From Bradyrhizobium sp. sGM-13 (GTDB lineage: Bacteria > Pseudomonadota > Alphaproteobacteria > Rhizobiales > Xanthobacteraceae), in NCBI RefSeq assembly GCF_018398875.1, contig NZ_JAGWDK010000006.1, positions 1 to 64,000 on the forward strand: DNA of 64,000 nucleotides, in the 5' to 3' direction. The notes under the pieces were generated by a model that saw nothing but the letters and a program-made list of their open reading frames with translations, was not told where the DNA came from and searched no databases. Positions 38,385 through 47,784 of the stretch are shown one piece after another. Every line of letters begins with the position of its first letter. Within the stretch, counting starts at the first letter, position 1. The position numbers were made by a program, and so were the translations under genes.

Positions 38385-39611
38385 ATGGCAATGATCGCCT
38401 CTTCCGGCGTGGCGCAAGGCGCTGGCAGTGCAACCTCTGCCGGTCAGGCCGAACGCTCGCCGTTCCTGCGCACGACCGAGCTGCTGGCGCCTTACCAGCC
38501 GGCCAAGCCATTGATCACGCTGTCATTGGGCGAGCCGCAGCACCCGGTGCCTGGCTTCGTCGGGCCGGTGCTGGCGAAACACATTGCCGAATTCGGCCGC
38601 TATCCATTGGCCAAGGGCATCGAGCCGTTCCGACGCGCCGCCGCCAACTGGCTTTCGACCCGGTTCCAGCTCCCCCGCCCGATCGACCCCGAGAGCGAAA
38701 TCCTGGTGCTGAACGGCAGCCGGGAGGGGCTGTTTTTCGCGGCGATCACCGCCGCCCGCTATGTTGGCCCGCGCAAGGGCAGGCCCGCGATCCTGATGCC
38801 CAACCCGTTCTATCCGGCCTATGGCGCAGGCGCCCGGGCCGCTGGTTGCGAACTGATCTACCTGCCGACCACGCTCGCCAACGGATTCCTGCCGGACCTC
38901 GATACGCTCGACGAGGCGACGCTGGCCCGAACCGTCGTGATGTTCATTGCCTCGCCCGCCAATCCGCAAGGCGCCGTCGCCTCGCGCGATTACTTCACGC
39001 GGCTGAAGACCCTCGCCGACCGCTACGGCTTCATGATCCTGAGCGACGAGTGCTATTCGGAAATCTACACCAGGCAGGCGCCGGGCAGCGCGCTCGAATG
39101 CGCCGGGCCCGACTTTACCAATGTCGTTGCGTTCCAGTCGCTGTCGAAGCGCTCCAATCTGCCCGGCATGCGCGTCGGCTTTGCCGCCGGGGATGGCAAG
39201 TTCCTCGCCGCCTTCCATGAGTTTCGCAACGTCGCAGCACCGCAGGTGCCGGTGCCGCTGCAGCACGTCGCGGTCGCCGCCTATAGCGACGAGACCCATG
39301 TCGAAGAAAACCGCAGGCTGTATCGCATCAAGTTCGATCTTGCCGACCAGATCCTGGGCAGCCGCTACGGCTATGTGCGGCCCGCCGGGGGATTTTGCGT
39401 CTGGCTCGACGTATCCGAACGCGGTGGCGACGAGGCGGCGGCGGTGAAACTCTATCGAGATGCGGGTGTCCGTGTGATCCCCGGAAGCTATTTGTCGCGG
39501 CTGCAGCCTGACGGCTTCAATCCCGGCGCCGGCTACATCCGCCTGGCGCTGGTCTCCGATAGTGAATCAACGGCCGAGGCATTGCACCGGCTGGTCGAAA
39601 TTCTGGATTAA
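38385..39611 (+). CDS. Class I/II aminotransferase
   Basis: A 408-residue PLP-dependent enzyme. LGEPQHPVPGFV, FGRYPLAKGIEPFRRAAANWL, NGSREGLFFAA, and the PLP lysine in SLSKRSNLPGMRVGF (about residue 260) are seen; RLQPDGFNPGAGYIRLAL contains the C-terminal substrate Arg. It resembles the group of DapC-like / succinyldiaminopimelate aminotransferases, which fits a position just ahead of ftsK, but the substrate is not proven. ATG 38385 was preferred over the longer TTG frame at 38352. FtsK starts 12 bp after the stop, suggesting co-transcription. Confidence 0.88.
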   Translation: MAMIASSGVAQGAGSATSAGQAERSPFLRTTELLAPYQPAKPLITLSLGEPQHPVPGFVGPVLAKHIAEFGRYPLAKGIEPFRRAAANWLSTRFQLPRPIDPESEILVLNGSREGLFFAAITAARYVGPRKGRPAILMPNPFYPAYGAGARAAGCELIYLPTTLANGFLPDLDTLDEATLARTVVMFIASPANPQGAVASRDYFTRLKTLADRYGFMILSDECYSEIYTRQAPGSALECAGPDFTNVVAFQSLSKRSNLPGMRVGFAAGDGKFLAAFHEFRNVAAPQVPVPLQHVAVAAYSDETHVEENRRLYRIKFDLADQILGSRYGYVRPAGGFCVWLDVSERGGDEAAAVKLYRDAGVRVIPGSYLSRLQPDGFNPGAGYIRLALVSDSESTAEALHRLVEILD

Positions 39612-39623
39612 TCGCAGGGCCCC

Positions 39624-42071
39624 ATGAGCATGCCAGCGATCGAACGTGTCATTCCCCTGGTCGGTCATCTGCCGGTCTCGATCCGCGAGGCACTGGCGCG
39701 GCGGCTGCGCGAGCTCGCCGGCCTCAGCCTGATCGCATTGTCCGGCGTGGCGGCGGCGGCGCTGATGACGTGGTCGGTGCAGGACCCGAGCCTGAGCCAC
39801 GCGACGTCGCGCCCGATCCGGAACGTTCTCGGCTACCCCGGCGCAATCGGCGCCGATCTGTTGATGCAGATTCTCGGCCTCGGTGCGATCATGCTGATCC
39901 TCCCCGTCGCGGTGTGGGGCTGGCGCATGCTGACCCATCGCGCCTTCGACCGCGAAGCGCTGCGTCTTGGGTGCTGGATTCTATCCACGGTGATCGCGGC
40001 AGGCTTTGCGAGCTGCTGGCCGCATGGCGGCGCGTGGGCGCTGCCGACCGGCCTTGGTGGCGTCGTCGGCGACGCGCTGGTGCGTGCGCCCGCCGTCGTG
40101 TTTGGCCCGGCCGGCTTCACCTTTCGCCTCGTGCTCGGCATCGTCCTGTTTGCGGCGATGGCTGCGACCTTTCTGTTTGCCAGCGGCTGGGGCTCGCGCC
40201 CGAAAGAGGAAGAGCTGACGCCGATAGAGGACGATGATGCGCCCTTCGTTGAAGAAGAGGATCGCAGTTCGGTATCGCTCGGTTGGGTGTACCATGCCCT
40301 GATGAGCGCAAAGGCTCGGCTCGGATGGCTGATGGGCGTGGCCTACCGATCATTGGTGTCGAGTTCGCCGCCGCCTCGCAAGTCCTCGTTCGAACGTCAG
40401 GAACCGAGCCTCGGCGGCCGAGGCGCACCGGCATTGGCCCCGCAGCAAGAGGAATTCGAGGACGAAGAAGAAGAGGAAGAGGAGGACGAGGAAGTCCCGG
40501 CCGCACGCGCTCCGCGCAAGAAGCCTGCACCGCGTGCAGCGGCGCGCAAGTCCGACAAGTTCGAACTCCCTTCAGTCTCGATGCTGACGGCGCCGAAGGC
40601 GTCGGACCGGCAGCCGCTCAGCAAGGCCGAATTGGAGGCCAATTCGCGCGCGCTGGAAGGCGTGCTTGGCGATTTCGGCGTCCGCGGCGAGATCGTCAAG
40701 GCCAATCCCGGCCCGGTCGTGACGCTATACGAACTCGAACCGGCGCCCGGCATCAAATCCTCGCGCGTCATCGGCCTTGCCGACGACATCGCTCGCTCGA
40801 TGAGTGCGCTTTCGGCGCGCGTCGCCGTGGTTGCCGGCCGCAATGCCATCGGCATCGAGCTGCCGAATGCGCATCGTGAAAAAGTTTACTTGCGTGAATT
40901 GCTGACCACAAAGGACAGCAACGAGTCGACGGTGAAGTTGCCGCTCTGCCTCGGAAAAAATATTGGCGGCGAATCCATCATCATCGATCTGGCCCGTACG
41001 CCGCACATGCTGATCGCGGGCACCACCGGCTCCGGCAAATCCGTCGCCATCAACACCATGATCCTCAGCCTGGTCTATCGCCTGAGGCCGGATCAGTGCC
41101 GCCTGATCATGGTCGATCCGAAGATGCTCGAGCTCTCTGTCTATGATGGCATCCCGCATTTGCTGACGCCGGTCGTGACCGATCCGAAGAAGGCGGTGGT
41201 GGCGCTGAAATGGGCGGTGCGCGAGATGGAGGAGCGCTACAAGAAAATGGCCAAGCTCGGTGTGCGCAATATCGACGGCTATAACCAGCGCCTCGTCGAA
41301 GCCAAGGCCAAGGGCGAGGAGCTGACGCGCACGGTGCACACCGGCTTCGACAAGGAAACCGGGAAGGCGATCTACGAGGAAGAAAAGCTCGAGCTCGAGC
41401 CGCTGCCCTATATCGTCATCATCGTCGACGAAATGGCCGACCTGATGATGGTGGCCGGCAAGGACATCGAAGGCGCGGTGCAGCGCCTGGCGCAGATGGC
41501 GCGCGCCGCCGGCCTGCACGTCATTCTCGCGACGCAGCGTCCGTCGGTCGACGTCATCACCGGCACCATCAAGGCGAACTTCCCGACCCGCATCGCATTC
41601 CAGGTCACGTCGAAAATCGACAGCCGCACCATTCTCGGCGAGATGGGCGCCGAGCAACTGCTCGGCCAGGGCGACATGCTCTATATGGCCGGCGGCGGTC
41701 GCATCAGCCGCGTGCACGGACCATTCGCTTCAGACGAAGAAGTCGAGAAGGTGGTGCGTCACCTCAAGACGCAAGGCGCACCCGAATATCTGGAAGCGGT
41801 CACTGCGGAGGAACCGAGCGAAGAAGACGGGGCGGTATTCGATTCCACCGGCATGGGCGGCGATGGTGGCGGCGACCTGTTCGCGCAGGCGGTTGCGATC
41901 GTCAAGCGCGACCGCAAGGCCTCGACGTCCTATATTCAGCGCCGGCTGCAAATCGGCTACAACCGCGCCGCTTCGCTGATGGAACGAATGGAACAGGAAG
42001 GCATCGTTGGGCAGGCGAATCACGCCGGCAAGCGCGAAATTCTGGTCGAGGAGGAAGAGGGCGGATTCTAA
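39624..42071 (+). CDS. ftsK: DNA translocase FtsK
   Basis: An 815-residue septal DNA pump that moves sister chromosomes and aids XerCD recombination at dif. Four N-terminal membrane helices (about residues 30-190) are followed by a strongly acidic linker (residues about 270-290), an alpha/beta motor with Walker [13 protein letters not shown] near residue 466, [14 protein letters not shown], and a C-terminal gamma winged helix ([25 protein letters not shown]) that reads KOPS. Typical FtsK length. A hairpin follows the stop. Confidence 0.97.
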   Translation: MSMPAIERVIPLVGHLPVSIREALARRLRELAGLSLIALSGVAAAALMTWSVQDPSLSHATSRPIRNVLGYPGAIGADLLMQILGLGAIMLILPVAVWGWRMLTHRAFDREALRLGCWILSTVIAAGFASCWPHGGAWALPTGLGGVVGDALVRAPAVVFGPAGFTFRLVLGIVLFAAMAATFLFASGWGSRPKEEELTPIEDDDAPFVEEEDRSSVSLGWVYHALMSAKARLGWLMGVAYRSLVSSSPPPRKSSFERQEPSLGGRGAPALAPQQEEFEDEEEEEEEDEEVPAARAPRKKPAPRAAARKSDKFELPSVSMLTAPKASDRQPLSKAELEANSRALEGVLGDFGVRGEIVKANPGPVVTLYELEPAPGIKSSRVIGLADDIARSMSALSARVAVVAGRNAIGIELPNAHREKVYLRELLTTKDSNESTVKLPLCLGKNIGGESIIIDLARTPHMLIAGTTGSGKSVAINTMILSLVYRLRPDQCRLIMVDPKMLELSVYDGIPHLLTPVVTDPKKAVVALKWAVREMEERYKKMAKLGVRNIDGYNQRLVEAKAKGEELTRTVHTGFDKETGKAIYEEEKLELEPLPYIVIIVDEMADLMMVAGKDIEGAVQRLAQMARAAGLHVILATQRPSVDVITGTIKANFPTRIAFQVTSKIDSRTILGEMGAEQLLGQGDMLYMAGGGRISRVHGPFASDEEVEKVVRHLKTQGAPEYLEAVTAEEPSEEDGAVFDSTGMGGDGGGDLFAQAVAIVKRDRKASTSYIQRRLQIGYNRAASLMERMEQEGIVGQANHAGKREILVEEEEGGF

Positions 42072-42072
42072 A

Positions 42073-42094
42073 GCGCCGAACCTGGATTCGGCGC
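42073..42094 (+). terminator. Hairpin after ftsK
   Basis: A perfect 8-bp stem GCGCCGAA (42073-42080)/TTCGGCGC (42087-42094) with a 6-nt loop, 1 bp after the stop codon. There is no T-tract, so it may only partly stop transcription into lolA. Confidence 0.5.
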
Positions 42095-42189
42095 AACGAT
42101 TTCACGGAAAAACGATATCTCCTTCGGTCGAAGCGCGATAAACTGGCCGGCAGCGGGATGCCTCGTCGAATAGAGATCCGAAATATCTG

Positions 42190-42996
42190 ATGACACAACA
42201 ATCCACCCATCGCGGGCTGCGCTCCGGACTGGCCCTTTTGATCGCCATATCCATCGCCGGCTTCGCGACATCGGCCCTCTCACAGACCGTGCCGGTTCCG
42301 AAGCCCGCGCCCAAGGCTCGCGACGGCGGCATGCAGATGAGCGCACAGGAAAAAGCGCCGATGACCACCGGCGCCACCCAGGCGCCGCCGAATCCGGTGC
42401 TTCCGGATCCGCGCCGCAATGTCCCGACCAATGTTTTCGCAACCTTTGATGCCAACCAGAAGGCACAGGCTGCGCGGGTAAGTTCATATCTATCGTCGCT
42501 GCAGACGCTGGTCGGGAATTTCGTGCAAGTCGGCCCTGACGGCAGCAGGACCAAGGGCGATTTCTACATCCAGAAGCCGGGCAAGGTACGTTTCGAATAT
42601 GACGAGCCGAGTCCGATCGCGATTATCGCCGACGGTTCATCGCTGGCCGTGCGCGATCGCAAGCTCGCGACCCAGGACATCTATCCGCTGTCGCAAACGC
42701 CGCTGCGTTTCCTGCTATCGGACCGGATCGATCTATTGAAGGATACCAATGTCGTCAGCGTCACGGCCGATGACGTCTACATCAGCGTCACCATCGAGGA
42801 GAAGCAGGCCCTGATCGGCACCAGCCGATTGATGCTGATGGTTGGCGTCAAGGACGGGCAGCTCAAGCAATGGACGGTGACCGACCCGCAGGGTTACGAC
42901 ACCACGGTAGCGGTCTACAATCTGGACTCGTCCAAGAAGGTCGATCCCGGCCTGTTCAAAATCGACTTCACCAACTACTTCACTCCGGCGAACTGA
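42190..42996 (+). CDS. lolA: Outer-membrane lipoprotein carrier protein LolA family
   Basis: 268 residues with a signal peptide (ALLIAISIAGFATSALSQ) and no lipobox. A Pro/Ala/Lys-rich linker follows (residues 30-90). The LolA fold starts near residue 95: AARVSSYLSSLQTLVGNFVQVGPDG, FYIQKPGKVRFEYDEPSP and a run of beta strands to LFKIDFTN. It is periplasmic and should ferry lipoproteins to the outer membrane. It is longer than E. coli LolA because of the linker. It lies 118 bp after ftsK. Confidence 0.9.
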   Translation: MTQQSTHRGLRSGLALLIAISIAGFATSALSQTVPVPKPAPKARDGGMQMSAQEKAPMTTGATQAPPNPVLPDPRRNVPTNVFATFDANQKAQAARVSSYLSSLQTLVGNFVQVGPDGSRTKGDFYIQKPGKVRFEYDEPSPIAIIADGSSLAVRDRKLATQDIYPLSQTPLRFLLSDRIDLLKDTNVVSVTADDVYISVTIEEKQALIGTSRLMLMVGVKDGQLKQWTVTDPQGYDTTVAVYNLDSSKKVDPGLFKIDFTNYFTPAN

Positions 42997-43070
42997 GCGA
43001 CGCGCTTTCCCCATTCTTTCTGTGGAGAGGAGGAAATGCGCGCCAGGAACCGTGGTAAGACACGGCTCAC

Positions 43071-43886
43071 ATGCGTTTTTCCCTGACAACGTGGAACATC
43101 AACTCGGTGCGCCTGCGCATCGATATCGTCGCCAAATTCCTCAAATCGGCGCGACCGGATGTGCTGTGCCTGCAGGAAACCAAATGTATCGACGATGCTT
43201 TTCCGCTGAAGCGGTTCAAGCGTCTCGGCTATGAGCATGTCGCGCTGAACGGGCAGAAGGGCTATCACGGCGTCGCCATCGTCTCGAAACTGCCCTTCGA
43301 CGCCACCGATATCAGAACCTTCTGCGAAAAGATCGATTCGCGGCATATTTCGGTGGCTTTCGGCGAGAAGGCTCAGCTTGCAAAGCCACTGGTGCTGCAC
43401 AATTTCTACGTTCCGGCCGGCGGCGACATTCCCGATCCCGCGCTCAATCCGAAGTTTGATCACAAGCTGAAATTTCTCGACGAGATGAAAGCCTGCGAAC
43501 CGCTGCATCCGCGTGGTGACGACCGGCATATCCTGGTCGGCGATCTCAATGTTGCACCACATGAAAACGACGTGTGGTCGCACAAGCAGCTTCTGAAGGT
43601 CGTTTCGCACACGCCGATCGAATGCGAAAAGCTCCTGGCCGCGCAGGCCCATGGCGAATGGTTCGACGTCGCGCGCGAGCGGATCCCGCTTTCGGAAAAG
43701 GTCTATACGTGGTGGAGCTACCGCGCCGCCGACTGGACGGTGGGCGACCGTGGCCGTCGGCTCGACCACATCTGGGTCTCGCGCGCGCTGAAGGACGCCG
43801 TCAGCGATTTCAGGATTACCCGCGATGCGCGCGGCTGGGAGCGTCCATCGGATCACGTGCCTGTCACGGTGACGCTGGAGGTGTAG
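43071..43886 (+). CDS. xth: Exodeoxyribonuclease III
   Basis: A 271-residue EEP-fold enzyme with 3'-5' exonuclease and AP endonuclease activity in base excision repair. SLTTWNINSVRLRI opens it, followed by LCLQETKCID (metal-binding Glu), ILVGDLNVAPHENDVW, YTWWSYRAADWT, RLDHIWVS and the catalytic His in SDHVPVTVTLEV. ATG 43071 begins the canonical N-terminus. It is convergent with the cNMP-binding gene across a family A repeat. Confidence 0.95.
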   Translation: MRFSLTTWNINSVRLRIDIVAKFLKSARPDVLCLQETKCIDDAFPLKRFKRLGYEHVALNGQKGYHGVAIVSKLPFDATDIRTFCEKIDSRHISVAFGEKAQLAKPLVLHNFYVPAGGDIPDPALNPKFDHKLKFLDEMKACEPLHPRGDDRHILVGDLNVAPHENDVWSHKQLLKVVSHTPIECEKLLAAQAHGEWFDVARERIPLSEKVYTWWSYRAADWTVGDRGRRLDHIWVSRALKDAVSDFRITRDARGWERPSDHVPVTVTLEV

Positions 43887-43892
43887 GTCCTC

Positions 43893-44022
43893 CGTCGCCC
43901 CTGCCAATGTGGGGGCCGATAACCACAGGCCTTCGTGTTACGAAAGCCATCTACCCAAATTGCCCAAAAGAGAAGCCGCGGCGTATGGGTCCCGGATCGC
44001 GCTTCGCTTGTCCGGGACGACG
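43893..44022. repeat. Dispersed palindromic repeat, family A copy 2
   Basis: About 130 bp from CGTCG (43893) to GGACGACG (44015-44022). It has the shared interior words ATAACCACAGGC and CCGCGGCGTATGGGTCCC and the right-end segment CGCGCTTCGCTTGTCCGGG. It begins 6 bp after the xth stop and ends just before the stop of the convergent cNMP gene. Confidence 0.8.
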
Positions 44023-44026
44023 GGGC

Positions 44027-44467
44027 TCAGATACTCAGTTTCGCGCCTGCCATCAGGATATCGCTGGCGAGCTGGCTGGTCCGGGTGGCGAGTTCGTCGC
44101 GCAGGCGGCGCGCCGCGGCGGGGTCACTTTCGAGCACACGCTGAAACAGGCTGCGCGACACCCGGATAACCGAGGAATGATCAAGCGCGACCGCGCTGGA
44201 CGGTCGCTTCATGGCCACGATCAGCGCCAACTCGCCGATCAGGGCCCCGGGGCCCGCAACGACTTCAGCGCCGCCGTCCTCGACGCGGAACGAACCGCGC
44301 TGAACGATATAGCCCGCATCCGCGTCGTCGCCCGCATTGAACAGATAATCGCCGGGAGAGAAATCGCGCTGCTCCGAGCCGATCGCCAGCATGCGCAGCG
44401 CCGCCGTTCCCAACAGGCGTAATGTCGGGACCCGCTCAAGCAGGGCTACATCATCGTCGATCGACAT
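44027..44467 (-). CDS. Stand-alone cyclic nucleotide-binding domain protein
   Basis: A 146-residue protein consisting of a cNMP-binding (Crp/Fnr-type) beta-roll: FSPGDYLFNAGDDADAGYIVQRGSFRV, IGELALIVAMKRPSSAVA, whose GELALI and Arg-Pro-Ser/Ala region matches the phosphate-binding cassette, then helices. No helix-turn-helix domain follows, so it is not a classical Crp regulator. It is probably cytoplasmic. It lies leftward next to the response regulator gene (52 bp downstream of its stop). Confidence 0.85.
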   Translation of the reverse strand: MSIDDDVALLERVPTLRLLGTAALRMLAIGSEQRDFSPGDYLFNAGDDADAGYIVQRGSFRVEDGGAEVVAGPGALIGELALIVAMKRPSSAVALDHSSVIRVSRSLFQRVLESDPAAARRLRDELATRTSQLASDILMAGAKLSI

Positions 44468-44518
44468 GGACCGTTGACCGGGATGCGCGAAAATTACGAA
44501 TCGTGGTTGCGAATCGTA

Positions 44519-45205
44519 TCACGGCACCAGTTTGTAACCACCGGCTTCCGTCACCAGGATTTCCGGGTTGGCCGCATCTTTCTCGATCTTCTGCCTGAGA
44601 CGGTAGATGTGGGTTTCCAGCGTGTGCGTGGTAACGCCCGAATTGTAACCCCAGACTTCCTGCAGCAGCGTCTCGCGCGACACCGGCAATTGGCCGGCGC
44701 GATAGAGGAAGCGCAGGATCGCGGTTTCCTTCTCGGTCAGCCGCACCTTCCTGGCATTGGCGGCGGTCAGCATCTTGGAGCCGGGCCGGAAACTGTAAGG
44801 GCCGACGGAGAATACCGCGTCCTCGCTGGCCTCGTGCTGGCGGAGCTGCGCCCTGATACGGGCGAGCAGGACGGCAAACCTGAACGGCTTGGCGACGTAG
44901 TCGTTGGCGCCCGATTCGAGCCCCAAAATGGTGTCGGAGTCGGTGTCGTGGCCAGTCAGCATGATGATTGGCGCCTTGAAGCCACCCTTGCGAAGGCTGC
45001 GCACGACCTCCCTTCCATCGGTATCGGGCAAGCCGACGTCCATCAGTACCAGATCGGGGGAATTGGCTTTGGCGGCGCTGGCGCCCTTGGCGCCGGTATC
45101 GACTGCGGAGGCTTCGAATTCCTCATGCAGCGACAATTGCTCCACCAACGTATCGCGCAGATCGGTGTCGTCATCCACGATCAGGATCTTGCGGGCATTG
45201 GGCAT
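44519..45205 (-). CDS. OmpR-family response regulator (CenR-like)
   Basis: 228 residues. The receiver domain has the acidic pair DDD near residues 11-13, phospho-acceptor Asp56 in LVLMDVGLP, the Thr in MLTGHD and Lys in YVAKPF. The C-terminal winged helix has the recognition region ETLLQEVWGYNSGVTTHTLETHIYRLRQKI. The LVEQLSLHEEFE block and length resemble CenR of alphaproteobacteria, an essential envelope regulator in Caulobacter, but I cannot confirm orthology. ATG 45205 has AGAGGA upstream; the long frame to 45499 is rejected. The divergent neighbour is an L,D-transpeptidase-like gene. Confidence 0.88.
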   Translation of the reverse strand: MPNARKILIVDDDTDLRDTLVEQLSLHEEFEASAVDTGAKGASAAKANSPDLVLMDVGLPDTDGREVVRSLRKGGFKAPIIMLTGHDTDSDTILGLESGANDYVAKPFRFAVLLARIRAQLRQHEASEDAVFSVGPYSFRPGSKMLTAANARKVRLTEKETAILRFLYRAGQLPVSRETLLQEVWGYNSGVTTHTLETHIYRLRQKIEKDAANPEILVTEAGGYKLVP

Positions 45206-45252
45206 AGGATACGATCCTCTTGAGGCAGGCGGCGACACAAGCGAGAGCGTCT

Positions 45253-45364
45253 CAAGCCGGGTCTTGGTCGATAACAACCTGATTCGCGGGCAAACTTCAC
45301 AAGCAAGCCGGGTTATCAGGCACTGATTCGCATTGAGGTAGGAGATTGTTACAATTTCACAAGC
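45253..45364. promoter_or_regulatory. Repeated words in the response-regulator/transpeptidase divergent promoter
   Basis: CAAGCCGGGT is present at 45253-45262 and 45304-45313, and TTCACAAGC at 45296-45304 and 45356-45364, exactly 60 bp apart. GATTCGC also recurs (45281-45287, 45325-45331). These look like reiterated binding words in a 268-bp regulatory region. Confidence 0.4.
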
Positions 45365-45473
45365 CGAACCGCAGTCTATCCCAAATTTGAGGCGCGTTTG
45401 GATGAATGTCCTGTAATGCCGCCAAATAGGACAATTGAGGCAGGGCAAGCAACCCCAGGATTCGGGCATTGGC

Positions 45474-46043
45474 ATGGAAAGTAACGGTACTTCAATCACT
45501 TATCAGAAAGTTGCGCGTGATCGGCCGTTGACGGCAATCCGGGTCCACAGGGCTGCCGGCAACCCCTGCCGGGGCTGGCTGACGGCGGGCGGCTGGACCG
45601 TGCCGGTGGCACTTGGCCGCGGCGGCATCCTCGCCAACAAACGGGAGGGCGACAGCGGCACGCCGCGAGGCATCTATCATCCGCTGCAATTGTGGTGGCG
45701 CGCCGACCGGCATCCCAGGCCGCGGACATATCTGCCGGTTCGGCCGATCCGGCCCGAAGATGCCTGGTGCGAGGACCCGCAGGATCGCCGTTATAACCAG
45801 CCAATCCGTCTGGTCCGGGATCAGGCTGGTGATCGGCTGACGCGCGAAGATCACCTCTACGACTTCATCGTCGAGATCGATCACAACAGCTCGCCGCGAA
45901 TTGCCGGCCGTGGCAGCGCCGTGTTCCTGCATTTGGCGCGAACCAATTTCTCGCCCACGGCGGGATGCGTCTCAATGACGAAATCCGCCATGCTTCGGCT
46001 GTTGCGGCGAATGGGTCCGCAGACGAAAATCATGATCGGCTGA
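45474..46043 (+). CDS. L,D-transpeptidase-like (YkuD) protein
   Basis: About 189 residues from ATG 45474. The YkuD-type active site is HLARTNFSPTAGCVSM, with the Cys as nucleophile; other conserved stretches are REGDSGTPRGIYHPLQ and EIDHNSSPRIAGRGSAVF. There is no clear signal peptide, unlike the exported paralogue at 3861, so either it is moved otherwise, it has another substrate, or the start is misassigned. The frame is open to 45435. Its divergent CenR-like neighbour suggests control by an envelope regulator. Confidence 0.85.
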   Translation: MESNGTSITYQKVARDRPLTAIRVHRAAGNPCRGWLTAGGWTVPVALGRGGILANKREGDSGTPRGIYHPLQLWWRADRHPRPRTYLPVRPIRPEDAWCEDPQDRRYNQPIRLVRDQAGDRLTREDHLYDFIVEIDHNSSPRIAGRGSAVFLHLARTNFSPTAGCVSMTKSAMLRLLRRMGPQTKIMIG

Positions 46044-46059
46044 TGGGAAAGCAAAAACA

Positions 46060-46845
46060 ATGTTCGACAGGAACGCAATAACGGCCGCGTCAAAGATCCT
46101 GCACGACCACTGGCGCGACGGCACCAAATTTTCCGGCCTCGACGAATCGCTGCGGCCGCGCGACCGCATTGAAGCCTACGCGATCCAGGCGGGAATCGAA
46201 AAATACTCGTCCGATAGTTTGTTCGGCTGGAAGATCGCGGCCACCAGCGAGGCCGGACAAAAACACATCAACGTCGACGGCCCCATGGCTGGACGCATTC
46301 TGGCGGAAACCGTCATCCGCGACGGCGGAACGGCTTCGATGGCAGGCAACGAAATGCGCGTCGCCGAACCCGAATTCGCCTTTCGCATGGGCGTGGATCT
46401 GCCGGCGCGCTCCGCACCCTATACGACGCAGCAGGTCCTCGATGCGGTCGACACGCTGCATCCGGCCATCGAAATTCCGGATTCGCGGTTTGCCGATTTC
46501 GTCGGTGCCGGCGAAGCCCAGCTCATCGCCGACAATGCCTGTGCGCATCTGTTCGTGTTGGGGCTGGCGGCAACCGCCGACTGGCGTTCAATGGACCTCG
46601 TCGAGGAACGGCCGGTTATCACGATGCGCGGCCAGCAATTCGTTGGCCACGGCAAGAACGTGTTGGGCGATCCGCGCATTGCGCTGACTTGGCTCGCCAA
46701 CGAACTGCGCCAGCTTGGCGTGACGCTGAAAGCCGGCCGCGTCGTCACCACCGGCACCTGTCACCCACCGCTGCCAATTCAGTCAGGCGATTTTTGCGCT
46801 GTCGATTTCGGCGCGCTCGGTAAGGTGTCGGTCGGGTTCGAATAA
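46060..46845 (+). CDS. 2-keto-4-pentenoate hydratase family protein
   Basis: A 261-residue member of the MhpD/HpaH hydratase group of the fumarylacetoacetase superfamily, which hydrates 2-hydroxypenta-2,4-dienoates in aromatic meta-cleavage pathways. Features are GWKIAATSEAGQKHINVDGP, AEPEFAFRMGVDLP (metal ligands Glu/Glu), IEIPDSRFADFVGAGEAQLIADN, and GRVVTTGTCHPPLPIQSGD near the end. No other catabolic gene is adjacent, so the substrate is uncertain. It lies 16 bp after the L,D-transpeptidase gene and is probably co-transcribed. Confidence 0.88.
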   Translation: MFDRNAITAASKILHDHWRDGTKFSGLDESLRPRDRIEAYAIQAGIEKYSSDSLFGWKIAATSEAGQKHINVDGPMAGRILAETVIRDGGTASMAGNEMRVAEPEFAFRMGVDLPARSAPYTTQQVLDAVDTLHPAIEIPDSRFADFVGAGEAQLIADNACAHLFVLGLAATADWRSMDLVEERPVITMRGQQFVGHGKNVLGDPRIALTWLANELRQLGVTLKAGRVVTTGTCHPPLPIQSGDFCAVDFGALGKVSVGFE

Positions 46846-46863
46846 GCGCTGCTCACAATCGAT

Positions 46864-46979
46864 GTCGTCCCTGCGAACGCAGGGACCCATAACCACCGAT
46901 GCTTGTTGACTGAGGACGTCTGGCCGCGTGCTATTCAGTGCCGCCGCGGAGTATGGGTCCCTGCGTTCGCAGGGACACG
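46864..46979. repeat. Dispersed palindromic repeat, family A copy 3 (perfect 25-bp arms)
   Basis: 116 bp. The arms 46867-46891 and 46952-46976 are perfect reverse complements over 25 bp. Each arm also folds on itself (GTCCCTGCG AA CGCAGGGAC and its complement), so a cruciform or double hairpin is possible. Interior words ATAACCACC and CCGCCGCGGAGTATGGGTCC match the other copies. It lies between the convergent hydratase and YggS genes. Confidence 0.88.
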
Positions 46980-46989
46980 GCACAGACTT

Positions 46990-47658
46990 TCAGCGCGCGC
47001 CAAAAATTGCCGAGCCGATGCGCACATGCGTCGCACCCATCTGGATCGCGACTGCAAAATCGGCGCTCATGCCCATCGACAGATTTTTCAGCCCGTGGCG
47101 CGCGGCGATCTTGGCCGTCAACGCGAAATGCGGCGCCGGCGCCTCGTTGACCGGCGGAATGCACATCAAGCCGGAAATGACCAGACCGTATTTGTCGCGG
47201 CAGTTCGCGATAAAGGCATCTGCCTCGCCGGGTGCGATGCCGGCCTTCTGCGGTTCCTCGCCGGTGTTGATCTGAACGAACAATTCCGGACGTTTGTTCT
47301 GCGAATTGATCTCCTTGGCGAGCGTTTCGCAGATGCTGGGTCGGTCGACCGAGTGGATGGCATCGAACAGCGCGACGGCCTCCTTCGCCTTGTTGGATTG
47401 CAGCGGCCCGATCAGGTGCAACGCAGTTCCGGGATAGGCCGACACCAGCGCCGGCCATTTCGCTTTGGCCTCCTGCACGCGGTTTTCGCCGAACACGCGC
47501 TGCCCAGCATCGAGGACAGGCGAAATGGCTGCGGCGTCGAATTTCTTCGACACCGCGATCAGCGTCACCGATGCGCGCTCACGGCGCGCCTCCTTGCAGG
47601 AGCGCGCGATTTTTAGCTCCACCTGAGCAAGACCATTTGGTAAAGACTTGGTTAGCAT
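46990..47658 (-). CDS. YggS/PLPBP family PLP homeostasis protein
   Basis: A 222-residue single-domain PLP-binding TIM-barrel protein without a known enzymatic activity; homologues keep PLP and amino-acid pools balanced. The PLP lysine is in LIAVSKKFD (about residue 36-37). FGENRVQEAKAKWPAL, HLIGPLQSNKAKEAV, IHSVDRPSICETLAKEI and LSMGMSADFAVAIQMGATHVRIGSAIFG are all conserved. It starts 87 bp upstream of the divergent diguanylate cyclase gene. Confidence 0.95.
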   Translation of the reverse strand: MLTKSLPNGLAQVELKIARSCKEARRERASVTLIAVSKKFDAAAISPVLDAGQRVFGENRVQEAKAKWPALVSAYPGTALHLIGPLQSNKAKEAVALFDAIHSVDRPSICETLAKEINSQNKRPELFVQINTGEEPQKAGIAPGEADAFIANCRDKYGLVISGLMCIPPVNEAPAPHFALTAKIAARHGLKNLSMGMSADFAVAIQMGATHVRIGSAIFGAR

Positions 47659-47784
47659 GTCGGCATCTCTCTCGCGTCATGTCCCGATTTCAGCCGAAAA
47701 TTTTACGGCATTTCCTCTAATTTTACCAAGTTCGGGAAAGGCTTTTTGAACCCTTCACACTACCTTGCCGTGTGGGGGGGCAGA

